From Clostridium_AW sp040797845 (GTDB taxonomy: Bacteria; Bacillota; Clostridia; Clostridiales; Clostridiaceae), in contig JBFNFA010000006.1 of assembly GCA_040797845.1 (NCBI GenBank), positions 1 to 64,000 of the forward strand: DNA of 64,000 nucleotides. Reading direction: 5' to 3'. Each line of letters begins with the position of its first letter. Within the stretch, counting starts at the first letter, position 1. A program made the translations under genes and the position numbers. Shown here one piece after another: positions 31,808 through 40,827 of the stretch. The notes under the pieces are model-generated. The model was not told the DNA's origin. It saw only the letters and a list, made by a program, of their open reading frames with translations, and searched no databases.

Positions 31808-32488
31808 TTATTCCACATTCAATTCATCGGCGAGCAGTTTCAGCGCCTGTTCATTTGTGATGCAATAGCCACCTTGCGTTCTTTTTAAATAGCCGTATTG
31901 TGTAAATTCGCCAAGCATTTGAGTCAAGTGGCGATAGGATACTCCCAGATAGGCGCTGGCATCGGTGTTGCGCTCGGTGTAGATCCCGTCAAATGCAGCA
32001 AAAAGCACAAAATACGCAAGACGGTTTGCCAATGGAAACCCCTGTGTGCTTGAAAGAGCATGCACCCGCCGCTCCTCTTTTTTTGCCAGGGTCATACACA
32101 ATATGCGCAGAAAGCAAGCATCGGATAACAGGCGGCTGCGATATTTTTCGATTGACAGTGCCAGCAGAAAGCAGGGGGAAAGTGCTTTTACCCCCATGGT
32201 GCTTTTGCGCACACTGAGAAGTTCCAGCTCGCCGATAAAACAGTCTCCCTGTAAAAAATCCAAAAGAGAGGTTTTTCCATTTGGCAGACTGCAGAACAAC
32301 TTTGCCCGCCCTGAAACCATATAGTAAAGAAAGCTATCGGATTTCTCTCCCTCTTTCAGAATATCGTCCCCCTTATCTGCAAGATACAGACGGACATCTT
32401 CTTTTATAGAAAATGAAAAGCAACTTTCAAAATCCGATTCTGCAAGACAACGGCGGATTTCCTCTTTAGCAAGAATTTGTTTCAACAT
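31808..32488 (-). CDS. yeiL: Crp/Fnr-family regulator, YeiL-like
   Basis: 226 residues. Cyclic-nucleotide-binding-like domain (about 30-130; KEGEKSDSFLYYMVSGRAKL, GDCFIGELELL), then a C-terminal winged helix with ASAYLGVSYRHLTQMLGEF. YeiL of enterobacteria is encoded beside rihB, as here (divergent, about 100 bp apart), and is thought to regulate nucleoside use or a stationary-phase response. The ATG at 32486-32488 follows GAGGTG. The base composition is clearly richer in G+C than the surroundings, the same as rihB, so the two moved together. A 12-bp palindrome GGAGATTTCTCC (32505-32516) lies in front of the gene. Confidence 0.82.
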   Translation of the reverse strand: MLKQILAKEEIRRCLAESDFESCFSFSIKEDVRLYLADKGDDILKEGEKSDSFLYYMVSGRAKLFCSLPNGKTSLLDFLQGDCFIGELELLSVRKSTMGVKALSPCFLLALSIEKYRSRLLSDACFLRILCMTLAKKEERRVHALSSTQGFPLANRLAYFVLFAAFDGIYTERNTDASAYLGVSYRHLTQMLGEFTQYGYLKRTQGGYCITNEQALKLLADELNVE

Positions 32489-32504
32489 GATCACCTCAAA
32501 ACTC

Positions 32505-32516
32505 GGAGATTTCTCC
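32505..32516. promoter_or_regulatory. Palindrome in the yeiL-rihB divergent intergenic region
   Basis: GGAGATTTCTCC (GGAGA-TT-TCTCC) lies between the two divergent genes and is a candidate site for YeiL. It is based on symmetry and position only. Confidence 0.35.
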
Positions 32517-32584
32517 TAACATACCGCGGTGCTTTTGGTTTATACTCAAAAGCAGAAACCCACTTGTGTTGAAAGGAGCAAAAT

Positions 32585-33517
32585 ATGAAAAAAACAAAAA
32601 TTATCATCGACTGTGACCCCGGTCACGATGACGCCATTGCCATTCTGGTGGCAGGCCATCACCCCGTCATTGATCTGCTGGCTTTGACCACCGTTGCCGG
32701 AAACCAGACCCTTAACAAAACAACGGTTAACGCACTGCATGTCTGTGAGCATTTGGAACTGGAGATCCCTGTATATGCCGGTATGCCGCTTCCTCTGGTG
32801 CGTGAACAAGTTGTCGCTGACAATGTGCATGGGGAATCGGGACTTGACGGACCTGTCTTTGGGCCACTGCGCACAAAAACACAGCCACAGCACGCGGTAA
32901 ATTATCTTATCGAGACACTACTGGCAAGCGATGGGGATATTACACTTGTTCCTATTGGTCCGCTGACAAACATTGCAACAGCCATGCGAATGGAGCCACG
33001 AATTCTGCCAAAAATCCAGCAAATTGTTCTTATGGGCGGCGCTTACGGCACCGGGAATTTCACGCCGTCGGCAGAATTTAATATTTTTGCCGACCCCGAA
33101 GCTGCCAACATTGTCTTTCGCAGCGGTGTAAAACTCACTATGATGGGATTGGATTTGACGAACCAAACTATTTGTACGCCTGACATCATTCAACGGATGG
33201 AATCCATTGGCAACAAAGCTGGCAGTTTGTTTGCCGACATCATGGGCTTTACACTAAACTCTCAAAAAATTGCCTTTGGACTTGAGGCGGGACCTGTGCA
33301 CGATGTCACCTGTATTGCTTATCTCGTCGCACCGGAGTTATTTACAACACAGGACATGAACGTGGTTGTGGATATCAACCGCGGCCCCTGCTACGGCAGA
33401 ACAGTTTGTGACACTATCAACTGTTTGAAACAGCCTGCCAACTGCACTGTTGGTATCGGCATTGATCTGCCAAGGTTTTGGGATCTGGTTGCCGAAGCTG
33501 TTGCACGCTATAATTAA
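32585..33517 (+). CDS. rihB: Pyrimidine-type ribonucleoside hydrolase (RihB-like)
   Basis: 310 residues, inosine-uridine nucleoside hydrolase family. The Ca-binding N-terminal signature DCDPGHDDAIAI is at about residues 8-19, followed by VAGNQTLNKT, GMPLPLVREQ and HGESGLDGPVFGPL. The conserved block VLMGGAYGTGNFTPSAEFNI contains the substrate-site Asn, and HDVTCIAYL the metal-binding Asp. The order and wording follow E. coli RihB very closely, rather than typical clostridial IunH. It splits uridine/cytidine-type ribonucleosides into base and ribose for salvage. High G+C and the neighbouring yeiL point to horizontal transfer. A strong terminator follows. Confidence 0.92.
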   Translation: MKKTKIIIDCDPGHDDAIAILVAGHHPVIDLLALTTVAGNQTLNKTTVNALHVCEHLELEIPVYAGMPLPLVREQVVADNVHGESGLDGPVFGPLRTKTQPQHAVNYLIETLLASDGDITLVPIGPLTNIATAMRMEPRILPKIQQIVLMGGAYGTGNFTPSAEFNIFADPEAANIVFRSGVKLTMMGLDLTNQTICTPDIIQRMESIGNKAGSLFADIMGFTLNSQKIAFGLEAGPVHDVTCIAYLVAPELFTTQDMNVVVDINRGPCYGRTVCDTINCLKQPANCTVGIGIDLPRFWDLVAEAVARYN

Positions 33518-33535
33518 CAAGTTCTGTAAAATTGC

Positions 33536-33566
33536 AAAAGCGTGGGCGAATGCCCTCGCTTTTTTC
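33536..33566 (+). terminator. Terminator of rihB
   Basis: AAAAGCG-T-GGGC, GAAT loop, GCCC-T-CGCTTTT, then TTC. An 11-bp stem with one internal T-T mismatch lies 19 bp after the stop. From here to 33689 nothing else is seen. Confidence 0.85.
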
Positions 33567-33689
33567 TCGCTGTGTTTCCCGACTTGTTTCAGAATGCCGT
33601 CCAAGGTAATGCGGATCATGTCATCTATATTTTTGCTGTTTTTTAAGGCTCAGAATTACTCCAAAACCACAACATCTTATGGTCTAAAT

Positions 33690-35075
33690 CTACTTTTTGC
33701 CCTCCGAACCACATTTCGTCATCATTATTATAGTCTCCACATGCGCTGTCTGCGGAAACATATCTACGGGCTGTACCTTTTCAGTTTTATATCCTAATTC
33801 TTCTAAAATTCCTAAATCTCTTGCAAGGGTAGCTGGATCACAGGAAACGTAAACTATTTTTTGTGGTGACATTTTTGCCATAGCTTCTAAAAGAGATCTT
33901 TCACATCCCTTTCTTGGCGGATCCACCACTACTACATCTGCTTTAACTCCCTTTTGTATAAGTTCAGGTATTACCTCTTCAGATTTTCCTACAATAAATT
34001 CCGCATTATTTACACCATTTTCTCTTGCATTTATCTTTGCATTTTCTATAGCCTCTGGTATTATTTCAACTCCATATACCTTTTTAGCTTTTTCAGACAA
34101 GAAAAGCGATATTGTTCCTGTACCACAGTAAGCATCAAATACTACTTCTTCTCCTTTAAGATCGGCATACTCCAATGCTTTTTCATATAATATTTCTGTT
34201 TGTACGGGATTAACTTGAAAGAATGATAACGGGGATATATTGAACTTATACTTTCCTATATAATCTACAATGCTGTCTTTTCCCCATAGAGTTTTATTCT
34301 TTATTCCCAATACTACATTGGTTTTATCTTTATTTACATTTTGAATTATGCTAACTAATCCAGGTATGTTTTTAATCATAATATCTACAAATTCATTTTT
34401 ATGCGGAAGTTCTTCTCCTCTTGTAACAATAACCACCATTACTTCCCCTGTTTTAAAGGCTTTTCTTATCATAACATGTCTTATGATTCCCTTGTGCTTT
34501 TCTTCATTATAAGTTTCGATATTGTACTTTGCGATCCATTCTCTTATAAGTTTCACTACCTTGTCACCAATTTCATCTTGTATATGACAATTATCCATAT
34601 TTATTATTTTATGACTTCTTTCAGCATAAAATCCAATATGTATTTCTTCATTTTCCCTACCAACGGGCAATTGTACCTTATTTCTATATCTATAAGGTTC
34701 CTTCATTCCCATTACTGGCTCTACTTCTACATCTATCTTCCCTATTCTTTTCATTACATCTTGCACCTTTTGTCTCTTAAATTCTAGCTGTCCTTCATAG
34801 GATAGATGCTGCATTTGACATCCTCCGCACTGATTATATATATGACAAATAGGCTCCTCTCTATAAGGTGAAGCCTCTATAATTTTAACAATTTTTCCAA
34901 AAGCATAGTTTTTATTTACTTTCACTACTTTGATTTTACACTTTTCCCCCTTTATTGCCCCGGAAATAAAAATTGTAAAATCCTGAACTTTTGCCACTCC
35001 CTGCCCTTCACTGGCAAATCCCGTTATATCTACTATATAATCTTTATTTTTCTCTACTGGTACTATTTTCGCCAT
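33690..35075 (-). CDS. rlmCD: 23S rRNA (uracil-5-)-methyltransferase, RlmD/RlmCD type
   Basis: 461 residues. N-terminal TRAM domain (about 1-65: GFASEGQGVAKV ... IKGEKCKIKVVKV). The 4Fe-4S site uses C-x5-C-x2-C in ICHIYNQCGGCQM plus a later Cys. The Rossmann domain has DAYCGTGTISLFL. The catalytic Cys lies in DPPRKGCERSLLE, and the end reads DMFPQTAHVETIIMM. These enzymes make m5U in 23S rRNA (positions 747 and/or 1939). The ATG at 35073-35075 follows AAAGGTGG; the longer frame starts upstream of that RBS. It is the first of the core minus-strand block. Confidence 0.9.
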   Translation of the reverse strand: MAKIVPVEKNKDYIVDITGFASEGQGVAKVQDFTIFISGAIKGEKCKIKVVKVNKNYAFGKIVKIIEASPYREEPICHIYNQCGGCQMQHLSYEGQLEFKRQKVQDVMKRIGKIDVEVEPVMGMKEPYRYRNKVQLPVGRENEEIHIGFYAERSHKIINMDNCHIQDEIGDKVVKLIREWIAKYNIETYNEEKHKGIIRHVMIRKAFKTGEVMVVIVTRGEELPHKNEFVDIMIKNIPGLVSIIQNVNKDKTNVVLGIKNKTLWGKDSIVDYIGKYKFNISPLSFFQVNPVQTEILYEKALEYADLKGEEVVFDAYCGTGTISLFLSEKAKKVYGVEIIPEAIENAKINARENGVNNAEFIVGKSEEVIPELIQKGVKADVVVVDPPRKGCERSLLEAMAKMSPQKIVYVSCDPATLARDLGILEELGYKTEKVQPVDMFPQTAHVETIIMMTKCGSEGKK

Positions 35076-35100
35076 ATAAACCACCTTTCCGCTATCCACT

Positions 35101-35214
35101 ACTATAATCTATTTCTAAAATCTAATTATCCATTATGTAAAAAATTCATTAACTACTATGTAAAATACACTATCTATTATGTAAAAATCTAATCATCTAT
35201 CATCTAAAAAATCT
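35101..35214. repeat. Imperfect AT-rich repeats
   Basis: Variants of ATTATGTAAAAA and TCTAATTATC/TCTATCATC recur three or four times. Low-complexity, no coding potential; it may be slippage-prone leader or trailer sequence. Confidence 0.4.
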
Positions 35215-35215
35215 A

Positions 35216-35908
35216 TCATCCAATTAAGTTTATTATTAATTGATATAGAAAAGGAACTAACATTGAAGGGATCAAATTAGCTACTTTAATTTTTGTCATT
35301 CCTAACATATTAAATCCTAATCCTAAAATCAATAAACTTCCTACTGCTGTTATATTATCTACTACACTAGCTATAAGTATTCCCTTCAGCAAGGAAGCAG
35401 ATAATACAATTAACCCTTGATATAATATTATTGATATGGATGCAAACAGTACTCCCACTCCATAGGCTGATGCAAATATTATTGCTGCAAATCCATCTAA
35501 AATAGCCTTAGCATATAAAGTGGAATGGTTCCCTGTAAGCCCACTTTCCAATGACCCTACTATACTCATTGCTCCCACACACATAAGTAAAGTAGCGGCT
35601 ACAAATCCTTCTGAGAATTTCCCACCCTTATTTTTAAATTTATCTTGAAGCTTGTCCCCTAATTTTTTGAGCCTATCATCAATATCTATTATTTCTCCAA
35701 TTACAGCTCCTATTACCATGCTTATTATTATAAAAGATATATCCTTACTCTTCTGAGAACCGGATAACCCAATTAGTACTACACACAAAGCTAGTCCATT
35801 CATTACGGTTATTCTTACTTTCTCTTTTATGCCTTTACTAAAGAGCAACCCTATAAGACTTCCTATAGCTACCGCTGCCCCATTTACTAATACACCTAAC
35901 AAGAACAT
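35216..35908 (-). CDS. DUF554 (YdfK-like) membrane protein
   Basis: 230 residues with about seven hydrophobic helices. The N-terminus MFLLGVLVNGAAVAIGSLIG and the glycine-rich GAVIGEIIDID are typical of DUF554. LLMCVGAMSIVGSLESG and LILGLGFNMLGMTKIKVANLIPS are further conserved blocks (given in parts). I use the ATG at 35906-35908, which matches the family start; the frame runs 38 codons further back through an untranslated leader that contains a terminator hairpin. The function of the family is unknown; a transporter is guessed from topology. Confidence 0.82.
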   Translation of the reverse strand: MFLLGVLVNGAAVAIGSLIGLLFSKGIKEKVRITVMNGLALCVVLIGLSGSQKSKDISFIIISMVIGAVIGEIIDIDDRLKKLGDKLQDKFKNKGGKFSEGFVAATLLMCVGAMSIVGSLESGLTGNHSTLYAKAILDGFAAIIFASAYGVGVLFASISIILYQGLIVLSASLLKGILIASVVDNITAVGSLLILGLGFNMLGMTKIKVANLIPSMLVPFLYQLIINLIG

Positions 35909-35951
35909 CCCCCCAAAACTATATTTTCCTGTAAATAAGGTATTTAAATTA

Positions 35952-35974
35952 AAAAAATTGCACCTTATAGGTGC
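35952..35974 (-). terminator. Intrinsic terminator between the aldo-keto reductase and DUF554 genes
   Basis: GCACCT (35960-35965) / AGGTGC (35969-35974) with a 3-nt loop, followed on the minus strand by AATTTTTTT. It ends the aldo-keto reductase transcript or acts as a leader attenuator 44 bp before the DUF554 start. Confidence 0.8.
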
Positions 35975-36067
35975 GAGAGAATCAGTTGTCCTAATTTTAA
36001 ATGTTATTTTATTTCTATCCAAATATCTTTATATTATACAGTATAATTTACATTTATAAAAGATTAA

Positions 36068-37078
36068 TTATTCATTAAAGCAATTTCTTACTTCTTTTAG
36101 CATTTTTATTATAGGTAAATCGTATGGACACTTCTTTTCACAGCTTTTACAAGCAACACAATCCTTAGCTCTATACTTCATTGAAGCATATCTTGTTTCT
36201 GCCCACTCTGGAAGACCATATCTCTCTTTATACGCTTTTAAAACAAATATACTTGGAATATCTATATTCTGCGGACATGGTCCACAATAGCCACATCTCC
36301 TGCAGAATTCAGTTCCTAACTCTTTTGAAATTTCTAGTACTTTCTCCTCTTCCTCGCTAGTTAATGGGGTTATCTTATTACCAACAGATGAATTCTCTTC
36401 AATTTCTTCAAAAGTAGCCATTCCCGGTATGGCTGTTGTAATATTCTCATTGTTTAGTATAAATCTCAATGCCAAACTTCCATCCCTCAGGGCCCCTCCT
36501 GCCATTGGTTTCATTGCTATAACTCCTATATTTAATTCCTTTGATCTTTTGAATAGCTCTTCGCCTTGCTTTTCTACTATATTATATGGATACATTATGG
36601 TTTCAAACTTTCCACTTTCTATTGCAATCTTTAAGATATCTAAACTATGAGATGTAATACCTATATGTCCTATTTTACCTTCTTCCTTCATTTGAATAAG
36701 AGCATTATAAGCCCCCTCTTCACTTAAAACCTGACTATATTCCTCTTCAGTCTTTACATTATGTAATTGAAATAAGTCAATATAATCAGTTCTTAAATTA
36801 TTTAGACTTATTTCTACATCCTTTAACATAGAACTCTTATCTCTTGCCATAGATTTAGTAGCAATTATCCATTTATCCCTTCTTCCTTCCATGGCATATC
36901 CTAAATACTCTTCCGAAACGGTATACCCTCTAGCTGTATCTATAAAATTTATTCCTAACTCTTCACATCTTATAAGCAACTTTTTTACTTCTTCTGCATT
37001 AGTCTTTTGTATTGGAATTCCACCAAAACCTATGGAAGATACACTTAAATTTGACTTCCCAAGTACTTTATATTCCAC
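36068..37078 (-). CDS. Aldo-keto reductase with C-terminal 4Fe-4S domain
   Basis: About 336 residues. TIM-barrel aldo-keto reductase: KVLGKSNLSVSSIGFGGIP at the start, NFIDTARGYTVSEEYLG (catalytic Asp and Tyr), then DYIDLFQLHN and VIAMKPMAGGAL. The C-terminal ~70 residues carry a first Cys group CRRCGYCGPCP and a second CVACKSCEKKCPYDLP, so it binds Fe-S clusters. This is the ferredoxin-linked branch common in anaerobes. The start is probably the GTG at 37076-37078 (AAGGGG 9 nt upstream), giving MEYKVLGK; the two upstream ATGs have worse spacing. The substrate is unknown. It stands next to the asr operon but behind its terminator. Confidence 0.82.
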   Translation of the reverse strand: MEYKVLGKSNLSVSSIGFGGIPIQKTNAEEVKKLLIRCEELGINFIDTARGYTVSEEYLGYAMEGRRDKWIIATKSMARDKSSMLKDVEISLNNLRTDYIDLFQLHNVKTEEEYSQVLSEEGAYNALIQMKEEGKIGHIGITSHSLDILKIAIESGKFETIMYPYNIVEKQGEELFKRSKELNIGVIAMKPMAGGALRDGSLALRFILNNENITTAIPGMATFEEIEENSSVGNKITPLTSEEEEKVLEISKELGTEFCRRCGYCGPCPQNIDIPSIFVLKAYKERYGLPEWAETRYASMKYRAKDCVACKSCEKKCPYDLPIIKMLKEVRNCFNE

Positions 37079-37250
37079 ATATACCATCCCCTTAAAATAT
37101 ATTCCCAACTTAATTCTAACTTCTTAAATTTTCATTGTCAAATATTAGGTCACCTTAATCCTTCTTAGATATATACCAGCACTTCTAAAATTGATCTTCC
37201 TATTATATTGCCAATATCATAAGGGCAATTTACTGCATAAAAAAGAGTAT

Positions 37251-37275
37251 AAAAAAGAGCATCTACAAGATGCTC
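37251..37275 (-). terminator. Terminator of the asr operon
   Basis: GAGCATCT (37257-37264) / AGATGCTC (37268-37275), loop ACA, then TTTTTT on the minus strand. It lies 9 bp after asrC. Confidence 0.88.
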
Positions 37276-37284
37276 AAAACTATT

Positions 37285-38235
37285 TTAATACCAATTAATA
37301 TTATCTTCTACTTTAGCCTTCTCACCTAACTTTACATCCTTTAAGGCCCATTTTTTAAATTCATTATAACCTGTCCTATCCACTATATACCCTATATGCT
37401 CTTTTCCTCCTGGAGCCTCTTTATCTATATGTTCATGTATATAGTCATAAGTGTTTAATATTATCTTAATAATACTCTCCTCATCAATCCAAGTTATAAA
37501 TTCTCTCGCTAGTCTTGGGTTCTTCTTTCCTGTCCTTCCCATGATAACTAATTTAAAATATTTTTCCTCACTTCTAGACCAAGCGGAGGTTGGACACTTT
37601 CCTACACATTCACCACATCCTAGACATTTACTATGGTCTCTTACAACTTTGTAGTTTTCAAAGGTTAAAGCCCCTGTAACTCTTTTCTTGCAATTATTTA
37701 CGCAAGCTTCACATCCTATACATCTATAGCTATCATATTGTGGCTCAGTCATACCAATTATACCAAAATCATGCATCCTCGCTTTAATACAATCATTAGA
37801 GCACCCTGTTAATGCCACTTTAACATGATAATCGTTTGGGAAAATTGCCTTTTCTATTTTTTTAGCAAATTTACTTGTATTATAGTTCGCAAAAGGGCAT
37901 ACTGAATTTCCTATACATGCAGACACATTTCTAGTTCCTGAAGCCGAATAGCCGCCGTTAGGGTTTTCTTGATTTATTTCTAGTCCTTCTATAACAGGTT
38001 GAAGTGCTTTGTTTACATCTGGTATATATTTCATTGGAATTCCTGGAATTTCAAATCCTTGTCTTGCTGTTATATGGAGAGTTCCGTTACCATATTTCTC
38101 TGCTACTTCTTGTAAAATAATTAAGTATTTTGCCTTTAAATGTCCTCCCGGAACTCTTACCCTTGCTGCTGTCTTTCCTCTCTCTTTCGTCACCCTAAAA
38201 GCATTTTTCTTTAAAGCTTTAGTATTTATATCCAT
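37285..38235 (-). CDS. asrC: Anaerobic sulfite reductase subunit C (siroheme)
   Basis: 316 residues. N-terminal ferredoxin-like half-domain (GKTAARVRVPGGHLKAKYL, LHITARQGFEIPGIP). Siroheme/4Fe-4S Cys motifs are in SACIGNSVCPFANYNT and KVALTGCSNDCIKARMHD. A two-cluster ferredoxin insert follows: CIGCEACVNNCKKR and CLGCGECVGKCPTSAW. This is the catalytic subunit that reduces sulfite to sulfide with six electrons in the cytoplasm. It is the last gene of asrA-asrB-asrC, 11 bp after asrB. Confidence 0.95.
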   Translation of the reverse strand: MDINTKALKKNAFRVTKERGKTAARVRVPGGHLKAKYLIILQEVAEKYGNGTLHITARQGFEIPGIPMKYIPDVNKALQPVIEGLEINQENPNGGYSASGTRNVSACIGNSVCPFANYNTSKFAKKIEKAIFPNDYHVKVALTGCSNDCIKARMHDFGIIGMTEPQYDSYRCIGCEACVNNCKKRVTGALTFENYKVVRDHSKCLGCGECVGKCPTSAWSRSEEKYFKLVIMGRTGKKNPRLAREFITWIDEESIIKIILNTYDYIHEHIDKEAPGGKEHIGYIVDRTGYNEFKKWALKDVKLGEKAKVEDNINWY

Positions 38236-38246
38236 AATCTCACCCC

Positions 38247-39041
38247 CTAATCTATAAGCTCTTTAGCTTTAGTATAATTAAACACAGGCCCATCAAGGCA
38301 AATATAGGTATCGTCTATCTTACAATGCCCACATTTTCCTACGCCACAACACATCTTTCTCTCATAAGAAACCCATATATTTTCTTCTTTTATCCCTCTT
38401 TTTATAAATTCTTCTACTGTAAACTTCATCATAATAGGAGGCCCTACAATTATTACATTAGCTTCCTCAGTATTTTTTATAACTATATTTCCTACATAAT
38501 TTGTTATAAGTCCTACATTGCCTGCATATTCTTCACTGGCCTTATCCACTGTCATTGTAGTCTTTATAGTTTCATTCCATTTCTTAAAATCATCTTTAAA
38601 CAATATATCTTCTGGAGATTTAAATCCACAAATTAGAGTGAAATCTTCCACTTCATCCACATGTTCTGCAAAGTAATCTACTACACCTTTTACAGGGGCA
38701 AGACCTGTTCCTCCCGCTGCCACAACCACTTCTTTTCCCTTGTATTGTTCTATATCAAAGCCATTACCATAGGGTCCTCTCATAAAAAGATGCTGTCCTG
38801 GAAAAAAAGTGTGTATAATATCTGTTACCTTTCCTACTCTTCTTATGGTTAAATCCACGTAGTTTTCTCCAATTTCACAAACGGAAATAGGCGCTTCTCC
38901 ATACTTTGGAATAGATACTTCAAAAAACTGTCCCGGTTTTACCTCTCCCTTGTACTCCATTCTAAAAGTATAGTCTATATCAGTATGAGGTTTTATGTTC
39001 AATATTTTTGACATAAATGTCAAATACACATTTTTATTCAA
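38247..39041 (-). CDS. asrB: Anaerobic sulfite reductase subunit B (FAD/NAD-binding)
   Basis: 264 residues, ferredoxin-NADP reductase fold. FAD domain (TDIDYTFRMEYKGEVKPGQF, FMRGPYGNGFD), NAD-binding domain (VVVAAGGTGLAPVKGVVDYF), and a 2Fe-2S site near the end: CCGVGKCGHCKID with a later Cys in YICLDGP. It feeds electrons from NADH through AsrA to the siroheme subunit. The start is a TTG directly after the asrA stop, with GAGGGGGG as RBS. Confidence 0.94.
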   Translation of the reverse strand: MNKNVYLTFMSKILNIKPHTDIDYTFRMEYKGEVKPGQFFEVSIPKYGEAPISVCEIGENYVDLTIRRVGKVTDIIHTFFPGQHLFMRGPYGNGFDIEQYKGKEVVVAAGGTGLAPVKGVVDYFAEHVDEVEDFTLICGFKSPEDILFKDDFKKWNETIKTTMTVDKASEEYAGNVGLITNYVGNIVIKNTEEANVIIVGPPIMMKFTVEEFIKRGIKEENIWVSYERKMCCGVGKCGHCKIDDTYICLDGPVFNYTKAKELID

Positions 39042-40043
39042 TTATTTTCCCCCCTCAACTGCAGAGCTTAATTTATTTACACAGTGTGAAAATGAGATAT
39101 ATTCTGGACATGCATCGTCACATCTACCACATCCTACACACATATGATATCCAAATCTTTTATTAAAATCATATACTTTATGCATAACCTTAAACCTCAT
39201 TCTATCTCCTTTGTTTTTTCTAAATTCATGCCCTCCTGCCATGGTGGTAAATCCATCTATCTGGCAAGATGCCCATACCCTTCTTCTTTCTCCTACATTA
39301 CTATTATCTTTGTAGAATATATCTTGCATTGTAAAACATGCACATGTGCCACATACAGCATTACATCTTCCACAGGCAATACATCTTGAGGAATATTCCT
39401 TCCAGAGGTCTGATTTAAATATTTCTATATTCAATCCTTCAGGAATTTTTACTTCCAATTCATTTTTCTCTATAAATTTAGGTGTTACTACTTCTTCCTC
39501 TAACCCTTCAAACATGTGAGAAAGTTCTTTATCTTTACACTCTACAAAGACTTTATCCCCTTGTTTTTTTACAAACATTGAATAATCTTCAGTTTTGTTT
39601 GAATCCATGCTTACACAAAAACAATTTTCAAAGCTATTTTCACATTCCATCAAAATAAATTTTACTTTTTCTCTTAGTTTTTTATAATAAGAGTCTTCAA
39701 AACCATTCTTTAAGTAAACTTGATCTAATCTTTTCGTAGCATGTATATCACAGCTTCTTAAAAATATAAGTATATTTTTTTCTTCTTCTTTAGGTTCCAT
39801 AACCTGATCTTCTGTAAAGTAAAATAAAGTTTGAGTTATTGGAAGTATTACTTCCTTTGGAGAAAAGAAGGATTTTTTATTAAACTCTATTTCCTGTATT
39901 TCAGTTACTTCTCCATACCTTACCATGTCTGTATCTGAAAAAGTCCCTTTATTTTTCAAGAGCTTTGGTCCATATATTTTATTATTTCCTCTTAATTCTT
40001 TCATTATATTATTAAATGTTTCTGTTGATAATGAAAATCCCAA
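39042..40043 (-). CDS. asrA: Anaerobic sulfite reductase subunit A (Fe-S)
   Basis: 333 residues. C-terminal region with two ferredoxin-type Cys sets: CIACGRCNAVCGTCACF and CVGCGRCDDACPEYISF. The region between them (RRRVWASCQIDGFTTMAGGH) is typical of AsrA and related hydrogenase beta subunits. It carries electrons between AsrB and AsrC. TTG start at 40041-40043 with AAGGGGG. It lies 13 bp after the FNT channel gene, so all four genes are likely one transcript. Confidence 0.93.
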   Translation of the reverse strand: MGFSLSTETFNNIMKELRGNNKIYGPKLLKNKGTFSDTDMVRYGEVTEIQEIEFNKKSFFSPKEVILPITQTLFYFTEDQVMEPKEEEKNILIFLRSCDIHATKRLDQVYLKNGFEDSYYKKLREKVKFILMECENSFENCFCVSMDSNKTEDYSMFVKKQGDKVFVECKDKELSHMFEGLEEEVVTPKFIEKNELEVKIPEGLNIEIFKSDLWKEYSSRCIACGRCNAVCGTCACFTMQDIFYKDNSNVGERRRVWASCQIDGFTTMAGGHEFRKNKGDRMRFKVMHKVYDFNKRFGYHMCVGCGRCDDACPEYISFSHCVNKLSSAVEGGK

Positions 40044-40056
40044 TTGTATTCCCCCT

Positions 40057-40827
40057 TTACTTTCTCTTTTTAGATATATACCAATATGTCCAACCTATTC
40101 CTAAAGATCCTCCAAGAATATTTCCTAGAGTTACAGATATCATATTATTTAATAATCCTTGAATACTAACTTCAGCACCATGAGGTATCATAAGAGCTGT
40201 ACTAAATAGAGTCATATTAGCTACGCTATGTTCAAATCCTGTAGTAATAAATGCAAATAAACACCAAAATACCATTACAAGCTTTGCAGTTTCTTCCTTT
40301 AACTTAAAAAAACACCATACCGCAAGGCAAACCAACATATTGCATAAAATTCCCCTCATAAATAATTGTCCAAAAGGAGCAGTCATTTTTCCCCCTGCAG
40401 CTTTTGCAATATATTCTCCTACACTTCCGCTACTTAGCCCTGAATACACAAATATAATTGATAGTAAAATAGCTCCTATAAAATTTCCTATAAAACTAAA
40501 TAGCCATATTTTCATAACATTCTTCCAAGATACTTTATTTTCAAGAGCACCTATTGTCATTATTAGGTTATTTCCTGTGAATAATTCGGAGCCTGCTGCA
40601 AGAACTAAACTTAAGGCTATGCCAAAGGATATCCCCATAATTATTTTAGTTCCTGGATAATTTACAGTGGACAACATTCCTCCTATAGTAAAAATTAATA
40701 ATACCCCAAAGCCTACATATATTCCAGCTAACATTGATGCTAATAAATACTTACTCTTACTCTCATGTAATAATTCTAGTTTTTTCTCTGAAAGAGATGC
40801 TAGTTCGTTAATTTCTTCACTAAAGAT
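40057..40827 (-). CDS. Formate/nitrite-transporter family channel, probably hydrosulfide channel; ATC start
   Basis: FNT-fold channel with six helices. Family blocks are SMLAGIYVGFGVLLIF, GSELFTGNNLIMTIG (first pore loop) and FEHSVANMTLFSTALM (second). If the first ATG (40734) were the start, helix 1 would be truncated to 225 residues. The frame continues upstream with 31 family-like residues (FSEEINELASLSEKKLEL, then the LLASM junction) and no ATG, GTG or TTG. A strong RBS AGGAGG stands exactly 8 nt before an ATC codon (40825-40827), so I propose ATC as the start, giving 256 residues, the normal length. Next to asrABC the channel most likely exports HS-, as proposed for the clostridial FNT3/HSC type. 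Confidence 0.8.
   Translation of the reverse strand: MFSEEINELASLSEKKLELLHESKSKYLLASMLAGIYVGFGVLLIFTIGGMLSTVNYPGTKIIMGISFGIALSLVLAAGSELFTGNNLIMTIGALENKVSWKNVMKIWLFSFIGNFIGAILLSIIFVYSGLSSGSVGEYIAKAAGGKMTAPFGQLFMRGILCNMLVCLAVWCFFKLKEETAKLVMVFWCLFAFITTGFEHSVANMTLFSTALMIPHGAEVSIQGLLNNMISVTLGNILGGSLGIGWTYWYISKKRK

Noticed and set aside
32546..33619. Multiple ORFs on both strands across rihB
   Set aside because: The high G+C of rihB gives few stops in other frames. Only the rihB frame shows family motifs.
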